Shown piece after piece: positions 17,914 through 25,292 of a DNA stretch of 41,991 nucleotides. Below the pieces are notes generated by a model. It did no database searches. It was not told the DNA's origin and saw nothing but the letters and a program-made list of their open reading frames with translations. A program made the position numbers and the translations under genes. This DNA comes from Natronolimnobius baerhuensis (GTDB lineage: Archaea; Halobacteriota; Halobacteria; Halobacteriales; Natrialbaceae): contig NZ_MWPH01000006.1 of assembly GCF_002177135.1 (NCBI RefSeq), positions 69,955 to 111,945 on the forward strand, given 5' to 3'. Numbering within the stretch: the stretch's first letter is position 1; the number at the start of each line of letters is the position of its first letter.

Positions 17914-17930
17914 TTCATACCTCATGAACA
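17914..17930. promoter_or_regulatory. 17-bp dyad, copy 3
   Basis: TTCAT-ACCTC-ATGAACA, same spacing as copies 1 and 2, located 32 bp after the iclR stop and about 200 bp before the sulfatase ATG. A single ATGAACA half follows at 18014-18020. Confidence 0.5.
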
Positions 17931-18098
17931 ACAATCAAACGACGCAGTATATTTTGCCTTATTTCCGACCACCGAGAGTAGTACTCGAGGATTTCCCCGA
18001 ATTGTTTTTGATACATGAACAGAAATCACTGCTGGCTCGTCTGTATATGCTTTGTCAACCAGCAACCCCTGGCTCATCCTCGAGACGGCGATACCGAA

Positions 18099-18110
18099 AA
18101 CAAATATACG
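18099..18110 (+). promoter_or_regulatory. Putative TATA box of the sulfatase gene
   Basis: AACAAATATACG lies about 28 bp before the sulfatase ATG at 18133, the normal distance for a leaderless haloarchaeal gene, and supports that start over 18052. Confidence 0.45.
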
Positions 18111-18132
18111 CTTCCCACTCCAGAAGCGGGTA

Positions 18133-19473
18133 ATGACCGCCGATGAACATCCGAACGTGCTCGTGGTCTTGACGGACCAGCAGCGGTGGGATACCCTTAG
18201 TGCATACGGGTGTCCACTGGATCTCACGCCAACACTTGATGGGCTTGCCACGCGTGGGACCGTTTTGAAACAGGCGATCACACCACAACCGCTGTGTGGT
18301 CCGTTCCGTGCGATGTTCCAGAGCGGCAAATATGCCAGTGAAGTCGACGTATGGCGAGATACGATGCCCATCTCGACCGATGAGTTACGTCTCGCTCAAC
18401 AGTTCAAAGACGCCGGATACGACGTAGGGTACGTTGGAAACTGGCATATTTCGGGAACGTTCGATGATCCGATTCCTGAAGACCTTCGTGGTGCGTACGA
18501 AGACTTCTGGATTGCTGCCGACGTTCCGGAGTTCACCTCTTCTCCGATGGACGGACACCTGTTTGGCTCCGATAACGACCCCGTCGAGTTTGCGTCGTAT
18601 CGTGCGGATGCATTCACCGACTTCGCACGCGAGGCCATTGAGTCTCTCTCGGAGCCGTTCTTCCTCGTCGTTGCGTATCTCGAGCCACACAACCAGAATG
18701 ATATGATGACATACGCCGCGCCGGATGGATACGCAGAACCCTACAAGAAGCGACCGTACGTTCCTGAGGACCTTCGTAATCGACCCGGCGACTGGTACGA
18801 TGAGCTTCCAGACTACTACGGGACGATCAAACGCCTTGATGAGTGTGTGGACGAGCTCTTGAGCGAACTCTCTGCCCGCGGTATCGAAGATGAAACCATC
18901 GTGAGCTACACCGCAGATCACGGCTGTCATTTCCGTACTCGTCCCGGAGAATACAAGCGCACACCTCACGAATCTGCTGTCCGAGTTCCTGCTGTTCTGT
19001 CTGGGCCTGGGTTCGATACGGGTACTGATATCGAGACTCCGACGAGTCTCATTGATCTTCCGCCGACACTGCTTGATGCCGCCGGACTCGATATTCCCGA
19101 TGCAATGCACGGCGAGAGCTTTCTCCCGGTTGCCCACGGTGACCGTCCCGATGCTGACGGTGATGCGTTCATCCAACTTAGTGAGTCACAGGTTGGTCGA
19201 GCGCTCCGAACCGAGCAATGGAAGTACGGTGTTGCCGCAACCTCTTCGACCGGATGGCGAGGTGGAAGCGGGGCAAAATCGTCCGATACGTACGTTGAAC
19301 GGTATCTCTATGATCTCGCACGGGACCCACACGAACAGGTCAATCTCGCTGGGCGACCTGATTTCCGATCCGTCGCTGATGACCTCCAAGCGCGTCTTCT
19401 CGAGTATATCGAAACCGTGGAAGGTGAATCTCCCCGGATTAGGCCATACGAAAACGGCTATAGCGTGTTCTGA
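18133..19473 (+). CDS. Sulfatase (alkaline phosphatase superfamily)
   Basis: The 446-residue enzyme would hydrolyse sulfate esters. The sulfatase signature C-x-P-x-R is present as C55-GPFR-59, the cysteine that a formylglycine-generating enzyme must oxidise. Metal-site residues follow the family layout: the N-terminal Asp in LTDQQRWD (D15) and the DH pair in SYTADHGCHF. The C-terminal subdomain has ALRTEQWKYG and LYDLARDPHEQVNLA, as in choline- and polysaccharide-type sulfatases. There is no signal peptide, so the substrate is probably cleaved inside the cell after import. Its place beside a galactosidase and a sugar importer suggests sulfated galactosides. No modifying enzyme for the cysteine is seen in the window. 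Confidence 0.92.
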   Translation: MTADEHPNVLVVLTDQQRWDTLSAYGCPLDLTPTLDGLATRGTVLKQAITPQPLCGPFRAMFQSGKYASEVDVWRDTMPISTDELRLAQQFKDAGYDVGYVGNWHISGTFDDPIPEDLRGAYEDFWIAADVPEFTSSPMDGHLFGSDNDPVEFASYRADAFTDFAREAIESLSEPFFLVVAYLEPHNQNDMMTYAAPDGYAEPYKKRPYVPEDLRNRPGDWYDELPDYYGTIKRLDECVDELLSELSARGIEDETIVSYTADHGCHFRTRPGEYKRTPHESAVRVPAVLSGPGFDTGTDIETPTSLIDLPPTLLDAAGLDIPDAMHGESFLPVAHGDRPDADGDAFIQLSESQVGRALRTEQWKYGVAATSSTGWRGGSGAKSSDTYVERYLYDLARDPHEQVNLAGRPDFRSVADDLQARLLEYIETVEGESPRIRPYENGYSVF

Positions 19474-19500
19474 AACAGCGGGATTTCAGCATGCTCGAGA

Positions 19501-19516
19501 ATGAATATTTATTCAT
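19501..19516. terminator. 16-bp dyad after the sulfatase gene
   Basis: ATGAATA-TT-TATTCAT, 28 bp after the sulfatase stop. The AT-rich hairpin could help end transcription, but it could equally be a protein site; no long T-tract follows. Confidence 0.3.
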
Positions 19517-20261
19517 GTATTGTGACACGTAACCTGGGAGTGCCTCTAGTAGTCATTGCACACCTGAACGCCCGACAACTGTCCCTCAGTGTTAAATTCA
19601 ACCCTTGAACGGAGTGCATGATTGGTTAGCAGCGTTCTATACTCGTCGATGACAAAGCCGTTGCGGCGTTTGATGGATAAATTTACTGTTACAAATAAAG
19701 GCTGTTAAAATTGGGCTATAAGTGCAACACAACATGTCCTAATTTACTTCTTGTTGTCGAGTATTTGATCAATAAGGCACTGATTTCGAAATTAATTTCT
19801 TATACTATTTCAGTGAAAAATACACTCTCGCAGGGGAGGTGATTTTATCTATTAATTTTGCCGTTCGACTTCACTTACTCGATTAGGGCTGAACAGACGA
19901 GATGAATATTCGACAGAATCTCATCGGAAAGTAATTTCACACCTTCAAAAAGTGGGCCGGCCGTTTTCCATAACTCGAGGGTTACCAGTCGGGCGAACGT
20001 ATGAATGTGTATTGGAGTTTTCATACATTATTGCGCCCATTAGATATCAAATTAATCGCTTGATGGACAAACGCCTTCTGGCGAAGTACTAAACCTAGCA
20101 GTTCAGGGCTGAAGCCGCACTAGTCCATTACGCAGACACTGTTTCTCGACAGGTCATACCTCCAATCACACGATCACTTCGAGTGACGGCACTGTCGAAG
20201 CAGTTGAGATATGCTGTCTCAGTATGTAGCTCGAAGAACCAACTCGTTGAGGGGAACGTTT
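19517..20261. other. Low-GC stretch with no recognisable gene
   Basis: About 750 bp without a believable reading frame on either strand. The part 19670-20070 is markedly AT-rich compared with its neighbours. Stop codons are dense in all frames; no tRNA, CRISPR or complete IS end was identified. It may be decayed mobile-element DNA. Confidence 0.5.
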
Positions 20262-20489
20262 CTAACGGATTTGCTCGAGATCGATGAACACATCCATGTC
20301 TGCAGACAACCAGGTTGTCAGTTGTTCAACTTCGGAACAGTCTCGAGGCAGAATCGTACATCGATCAGGTCGACTTTCGTATCGAACGACGATGGCCTCG
20401 AGGGTGATCGATTGATTCGAGTGCTGGGGTGTGGTCGTCTCGCGGTGCCGGACGTCGTCGGGGTGATAGCCGCTCGAAGTGCCTGTCAT
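20262..20489 (-). CDS. Small haloarchaeal protein, DUF7511-like
   Basis: The 75-residue product starts at the ATG 20487-20489 (MTGTSSGYHPDD). Its core, LEAIVVRYESRPDRCTILP followed by an MTTW-like TTWLSADMDVFIDLEQIR, matches the pattern I associate with DUF7511, a family of short soluble haloarchaeal proteins of unknown function. The ending at a charged EQIR directly before the stop is typical. The open frame extends upstream to 20639, but that part is unrelated in composition. It is divergent from the DUF7260 gene across a 199-bp gap. Confidence 0.65.
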   Translation of the reverse strand: MTGTSSGYHPDDVRHRETTTPQHSNQSITLEAIVVRYESRPDRCTILPRDCSEVEQLTTWLSADMDVFIDLEQIR

Positions 20490-20688
20490 GGGTCTTAATT
20501 GGGCAGCGGTCCTACATCGACGGTATTCCGAGTCGTACAAAGCCGCTTCTAGTTGTGATATTGAGTAGTATGGACGGCTTGGCAGCGATCCGTATGATGG
20601 AACGCGAGCGATAATTATGGGGTCGAACGTAGTTGACATGGCGACTATTAGATGGCTTTACCATAGTTGACTGTGATCCGCTGATATC

Positions 20689-21225
20689 GTGCGTATCGAG
20701 ACCCCAACCATCGATCTCGATCCGCAACAGCGGATCCTCGAGCGAGAGCACCGACAGATAACTGCAGAACGACGTGCGTTTGAACGGTTCTCGAGTCGAA
20801 TCGTCGATCTGGAGGTCAGGCCAGTCCACCATGTTGCTGGGTCGTCCGGCTCCGTTGGGACAGTTCGACGCGTCACCGAGACGACGCAGGCTGGTCTTCG
20901 CGAGGTGCAACAGGCCTACACTGAAACCGTGATGAGCGTCTCTCATTACGATGATGTCTACGCTGAGTCGTGGGACGAACACATGGCCGAAGAGTTAAGC
21001 GAAGAACTGGCAGTGGCGATCCGGACGGCGACGCAGTTCGATCCACGGCTCCAGCAGTCGATTGTTGACGCGACGGCACAAGCTGTAACGCGACGAACCA
21101 ATCTGCTCGAGCCGATCAACGCCGAGCAGGCCGCACTCGAGGATGTTCGGCGATTGATCACAGAAATGCAAGGAGGAAGCCCACGACTTCAGTCGTGGGT
21201 TACTGACTTGCGATCTATGTGTTAA
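20689..21225 (+). CDS. DUF7260-like haloarchaeal protein, C-terminus replaced by an IS end
   Basis: The 178-residue frame begins with GTG and reads ITAERRAFERFSSRIVDLEV, then LREVQQAYTETVMSVSHYDD and MAEELSEELAVAIRTATQF. These are features of the haloarchaeal DUF7260 family, helical proteins of unknown role often near mobile DNA. The natural family sequence continues to about EDVRRLITEM. From 21158 the DNA equals a 42-bp IS200/IS605 right-end repeat also found at 39774, so the last 20 or so residues (QGGSPRLQSWV onward) are encoded by IS-derived DNA and end at a chance TAA. It is therefore a slightly truncated fusion, possibly still functional. Confidence 0.65.
   Translation: MRIETPTIDLDPQQRILEREHRQITAERRAFERFSSRIVDLEVRPVHHVAGSSGSVGTVRRVTETTQAGLREVQQAYTETVMSVSHYDDVYAESWDEHMAEELSEELAVAIRTATQFDPRLQQSIVDATAQAVTRRTNLLEPINAEQAALEDVRRLITEMQGGSPRLQSWVTDLRSMC
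21158..21199 (+). repeat. IS200/IS605 right-end repeat (42 bp), copy 1
   Basis: Identical over 42 bases to 39774-39815. It ends in a perfect hairpin: CCCACGAC (21180-21187), loop TTCA, GTCGTGGG (21192-21199). This is the terminal hairpin typical of haloarchaeal tnpB elements. No tnpB remains here. Confidence 0.8.
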
Positions 21226-21327
21226 ACAATATTCGCCAACTGTTACTGTTGTGTCGTCTACAACGGAACTCTCGCCTAGCGGTGTGTCTGTGGTACTGGG
21301 AGCAAAATACCCACGTAAATCTGTATT

Positions 21328-21362
21328 TTGACATCCTCTCCGCCCTGAAGGGGCGAGGCTTT
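21328..21362 (-). repeat. Solo IS200/IS605 end scar (minus orientation)
   Basis: Read on the minus strand it runs AAGCCTCGCCCC, then a TTCA-loop hairpin, then GAGGATGTCAA. The first part matches the left end and the last part the right end of the tnpA/tnpB element at 33551-35494. It looks like left and right ends fused after loss of the interior. The rest of 21226-21520 shows no gene. Confidence 0.6.
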
Positions 21363-21520
21363 CTCCTTGATTCCCCGTAATATCCTACCTACTGGATCGG
21401 TTGTCGAGCGCGTCGGAATGGACTCACTAACCGAATTTGAAGAATATCTGGAGGAGATATAGGACACATATACAAAATTAACTTCTCAGAAACAATACCA
21501 GACACAAATGAGTATCCGAT

Positions 21521-24500
21521 ATGGAGTACAATCCGACAAGAAGAACGGTCATCACATCGAGTGGATTGCTCACAGCTGGTCTCGCCGGTTGTATAGGCGC
21601 CGCGCAAGAAGATAGCGATTTTCCGGTCCAGATCCAACAAGACGGTCCAGCACCGGTCGATCTCGGGACGGCCTGTGACTTTTCGATCCTGGCAAAATCC
21701 GGGATATCGAGCGTTCCCAACTCCGATGTGGCAGGGGACATCGGCGTGAGTCCGATCGCGTCGACTGCCATAACCGGATTCGATCTAACGCTGGATGCAT
21801 CCGGCGTCTTCGCGACATCAACGCAGGTGGGCGGACGGGTGTACGCGGCCAATTATGCGGAGCCAACCCCGTCCAGGTTAACGACTGCGGTGAGCGATAT
21901 GGAAACCGCCTTCACTGATGCATACGGCCGCGTTCCGCCGGACTTCACAAATTTAGGAGGCGGCAATCTCGACGGAGAAACACTGACTCCAGGAGTGTAC
22001 AGTTGGGATACCGGCCTCTCGATTGACGGGGATATCACCCTCGACGGCGGTCCAGACGACACCTGGATCTTCCAGGTTGCAGGAGATCTCACCGTGGCGA
22101 GCGGTGCGACTATCAATCTGACGGGGGGCGCACAGCCCGAGAACATCGTCTGGGTGGTCGCTGGCGGTGGCGGTGTCGAGATCGGAACGGACGCGAACTT
22201 TGCGGGGGTCGTGCTAGCCCAGACGGCGATCAACGTGCTCACCAATGCAACGGTGGACGGCTGTTTGTACGCCCAAACCGCCGTCAATCTGCAGATGGCG
22301 ACGGTTACCGGGTGCGACTGCGATCTCGTCGACCTGCAAGTTGATTCGGCGTGTGTAGATGAGGACGGGGAGATCACGGTATCGAACCCCAACGACGTCT
22401 CAGTGATGGTAACCGTCACCGGTCCCGACGCGTACGAGGAAACAATGGAGGTTCCCGCCGGCGGTTCGGCGACGTGGGGGAACCTTGCGGATGGGACGTA
22501 TTCGCTCGAGACCGACAATATCGCAATCGGTCTCGATATCACGACGCTCGACATCAGTTGCGATCCGACCGTCCCTGACGTCGTAACGACGCCAGCGACG
22601 GACGTCAACGGCTCGACGGCCACGCTCAACGGAGAGTTGACCGACCTCGGGGACTTTGCCACTGTCGACGTCTTCTTCGAGTGGCGCGAACTCGGGGCGG
22701 ACGACTGGATCGCCACCGCACCGCAGACGCTCGACGCACCCGGCGACTTTAGCGACGAGATCGCGGGTCTCGAGCCCGGCACCACATACGAATTCCGGGC
22801 GGTCGGGCTAGCAAACGGTGAACGGGTCGAAGGAGCCACGCTTCGTATCATCAAGGAGGTGCCAGGTGTACCGGAAGTCATCACGTCGCCGGCGACGGAC
22901 GTCAACGGCTCGACGGCCACGCTCAACGGCGAACTGCTCGACCTCGGAGAGTTCGACAGCGTCGACGTCTTCTTCGAGTGGCGCGAACTCGGGGCGGACG
23001 ACTGGATTACCACCGAGACGCAGACGCTCGACGCGCCCGGTGAGTTCAGCGCCGAGATCCCGGGCCTCGAACCCGGCGAAACGTACGAATTCCGGGCAGT
23101 CGCAGTGGCCGATGGCACGCGTGACGAGGGAGCTATTCTCTCGTTCACCAAAGCCGAGCCCGGTGCTCCCATCGTCGAAACCCAGACTGCGACGGACATC
23201 AACGGATCGACAGCGACGCTCAACGGTGAGTTGATCGATCTCGGCGACTTCGACACGGTCGACGTCTTCTTCGAGTGGCGTGAACTCGGCGAGGACGAGT
23301 GGATCGCCACCGAGACGCAGACGCTCGACGACCCCGGCGACTTCACCACCGAAATCGCAGGTCTCGAGCCCGGCACCACGTACGAATTCCGGGCGGTTGC
23401 AGTGGCCAATGGCGAACGCTACGAAGGAACCATCGTCTCGTTCACCAAAGCTGAGGCCGGCGTTCCCAGTATCGAGACACAGCCAGCGACGGACGTCAAC
23501 GGCTCGACGGCCACGCTCAACGCTGAACTGCTCGACCTCGGAGAGTTCGACACCGCCGACGTCTTCTTCGAGTGGCGCGAAGTCGGCGCGGACGAGTGGA
23601 TCGCTACCGAGCCCCAGACAGTTGACGAACCCGGTGAGTTCAGCGCCGAAATCGAGGGCCTCGAGTCCGGCAGCACGTACGAATTCCGGGCAGTCATGGT
23701 GGCGAACGGCGAACAGTTCCTCGGAGCCACACTCTCGTTCACCAAATTCGGACCAGATGAGTTGGATGTCGAGACGAGGCCAGCGACGGACATCAACGGC
23801 TCGACAGCCACACTCAACGGCGAGTTGATCGAACTCGGCGACTTCGACAGCGTCGATGTCTTCTTCGAATGGCGCGAAGTCGGCGCGGACGAGTGGAACA
23901 CCACCGAGACGCAGACGCTCGACGAACCGGGCGACTTCAGCGCCGAGATCGAAGGCCTCCAGCCCGGCAGTACGTACGAATTCCGGGCGGTCGCAGTGTC
24001 CGATGGCACGCGTGACGAGGGGGCTATTCTCTCGTTCACCAAAGCTGAGATCGGTGCCCCCATCGTCGAGACCCAGATGGCGACCGACGTCAACGGCTCG
24101 ACGGCGACGCTCAACGCAGAGTTGATCGACCTCGGCGAGTTCGACACGGTCGATGTCTTCTTCGAGTGGCGTGAAGTCGGCGCGGACGACTGGATCACCA
24201 CCGAGACGCAGACGCTCGACGCGCCCGGCGACTTCAGTACCGAGATCGCGGGCCTCGAGCCCGGCAACACGTATGAGTTCCGGGCGGTCGCAGTGGCCGA
24301 TGGCGAACGCTACGAAGGAACCATCGTCTCGTTCACCAAAGCTGAGGTCGGCGCCCCGAGCGTCGAGACACAGCCAGCGACGGATATCAACGGTTCGACG
24401 GCGACGCTCAACGCAGAGTTGATCGATCTCGGCGACTTCGACACGGTCGACGTCCTCTTCGAGTGGCGCGAAGTCGGCATGGACGACTGGATCGCTACCG

Positions 24501-25126
24501 GATCCCAGACGCTCGGCGAACCCGGTGAGTTCAGTACCGAGATCGCGGGCCTCGAACTCGGTTCCACGTACGAATTCCGGGCCGTCGTGGTCGCGAACGG
24601 CGAACGGTTCCTTGGAGCCACACTCTCGTTCACCAAATTCGGGCCAGCTGCGTTGGATGTCGAGACGAGGCCAGCGACGGACATCAACGGCTCGACGGCC
24701 ACGCTCAACGGCGAACTGCTCGAACTCGAGGGTGCAGCGGAGGCTACCGTCTTCTTCCTCTACCGCGTCAAGGGAACAGCGGTGTGGACGTTTACCGACG
24801 AAGCGGCCCTCACCGAGCCCGGACCGTTCAGTGCGACGGCGATGAACCTCGAGACCGGCACAACCTACGAATTCCAAGCGGTCGCCCAAGTGGGCGACAC
24901 GGTTGTCTACGGCAGTATTCTGGAGTTCACGAAGGAACCAGACAAGAAAGACAAGAAGAAGAAAAAGCGCGAATACAAGCGCGCAAAACGCGAATACGAG
25001 AAGTGCAAAAAGAAATACGAGAAAGGAAACGTGAACAAGAAGCAACTGAAAAAGAAGAGACACGCCTACGAGCGCGCAAAACGCGAGTACGAGGAGTATA
25101 AACAGAAGTGTAAGAACGCGTCCTGA
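21521..25126 (+). CDS. Surface lipoprotein: DUF3494 (ice-binding-like) domain, eight FN3-like repeats, polylysine tail
   Basis: The 1201-residue protein starts with a Tat-type signal (RR at residues 7-8) and a lipobox ending at C24, so it is probably anchored outside the cell. Residues about 48-260 show the DUF3494 pattern: SILAKSG, DIGVSP, TGFDLT, a LDGETLTPGVYSW strand pair, WIFQVAGDL and FAGVVLAQTAI. This beta-helix domain is known in ice-binding proteins and adhesins. After a Cys-rich linker, eight repeats of 99 residues follow (about 353-1140), each with NGSTATLN, VFFEWRE, and TYEFRAV, resembling fibronectin type III. The last ~62 residues are overwhelmingly Lys/Arg/Glu/Tyr with a REYKRAKREYEK coiled-coil look, in sharp contrast to the acidic remainder. 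A role as an adhesin is inferred; ice binding is unlikely in brine. Confidence 0.88.
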   Translation: MEYNPTRRTVITSSGLLTAGLAGCIGAAQEDSDFPVQIQQDGPAPVDLGTACDFSILAKSGISSVPNSDVAGDIGVSPIASTAITGFDLTLDASGVFATSTQVGGRVYAANYAEPTPSRLTTAVSDMETAFTDAYGRVPPDFTNLGGGNLDGETLTPGVYSWDTGLSIDGDITLDGGPDDTWIFQVAGDLTVASGATINLTGGAQPENIVWVVAGGGGVEIGTDANFAGVVLAQTAINVLTNATVDGCLYAQTAVNLQMATVTGCDCDLVDLQVDSACVDEDGEITVSNPNDVSVMVTVTGPDAYEETMEVPAGGSATWGNLADGTYSLETDNIAIGLDITTLDISCDPTVPDVVTTPATDVNGSTATLNGELTDLGDFATVDVFFEWRELGADDWIATAPQTLDAPGDFSDEIAGLEPGTTYEFRAVGLANGERVEGATLRIIKEVPGVPEVITSPATDVNGSTATLNGELLDLGEFDSVDVFFEWRELGADDWITTETQTLDAPGEFSAEIPGLEPGETYEFRAVAVADGTRDEGAILSFTKAEPGAPIVETQTATDINGSTATLNGELIDLGDFDTVDVFFEWRELGEDEWIATETQTLDDPGDFTTEIAGLEPGTTYEFRAVAVANGERYEGTIVSFTKAEAGVPSIETQPATDVNGSTATLNAELLDLGEFDTADVFFEWREVGADEWIATEPQTVDEPGEFSAEIEGLESGSTYEFRAVMVANGEQFLGATLSFTKFGPDELDVETRPATDINGSTATLNGELIELGDFDSVDVFFEWREVGADEWNTTETQTLDEPGDFSAEIEGLQPGSTYEFRAVAVSDGTRDEGAILSFTKAEIGAPIVETQMATDVNGSTATLNAELIDLGEFDTVDVFFEWREVGADDWITTETQTLDAPGDFSTEIAGLEPGNTYEFRAVAVADGERYEGTIVSFTKAEVGAPSVETQPATDINGSTATLNAELIDLGDFDTVDVLFEWREVGMDDWIATGSQTLGEPGEFSTEIAGLELGSTYEFRAVVVANGERFLGATLSFTKFGPAALDVETRPATDINGSTATLNGELLELEGAAEATVFFLYRVKGTAVWTFTDEAALTEPGPFSATAMNLETGTTYEFQAVAQVGDTVVYGSILEFTKEPDKKDKKKKKREYKRAKREYEKCKKKYEKGNVNKKQLKKKRHAYERAKREYEEYKQKCKNAS
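22577..24940 (+). repeat. Eight tandem 297-bp coding repeats
   Basis: Repeat units begin near 22577 and recur every 297 bp (checked between units 1, 2 and 3); eight units are counted by the NGSTATLN motif. Units differ mostly by a few codons, with pairs such as 3/6, 4/7 and 5/8 most alike, suggesting duplication of a three-unit block. The eighth unit is the most diverged. Confidence 0.85.
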
Positions 25127-25292
25127 TTCGGTCGAACACCTGACAACGGCTAATAGCTGTTTCTACCCCAAAATTTAGGAAGCTATTCGATGAATAACAG
25201 ACACGATAGCCGTCACAAATCACGTCGGTAGCCCCTCTTGTTCAGATTTGAGGAGATACCCGAATCCTAGAGACGGCGTCGACAGAGCACCT

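Noticed and set aside
17924-18132. Small ORF between iclR and the sulfatase gene
   Set aside because: 69 codons overlapping a dyad and the sulfatase promoter; Arg/Ser/Tyr-rich and not acidic, so unlike a haloarchaeal protein.
21226-21520. CRISPR array or other spaced repeat
   Set aside because: Only single IS-end copies are present; nowhere in the window are there regularly spaced identical repeats of CRISPR size.
21853-23409. 518-codon minus-strand frame over the DUF3494 part
   Set aside because: Ser/Pro/Val-rich mirror frame of the real gene with no start region or domain.
22808-25063. 751-codon open frame on the minus strand through the repeat region
   Set aside because: It is the mirror of the FN3-like repeats: biased third positions keep it open. 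Its residues repeat with the same 99-residue period and show no family; the plus-strand frame has a signal peptide and domains.
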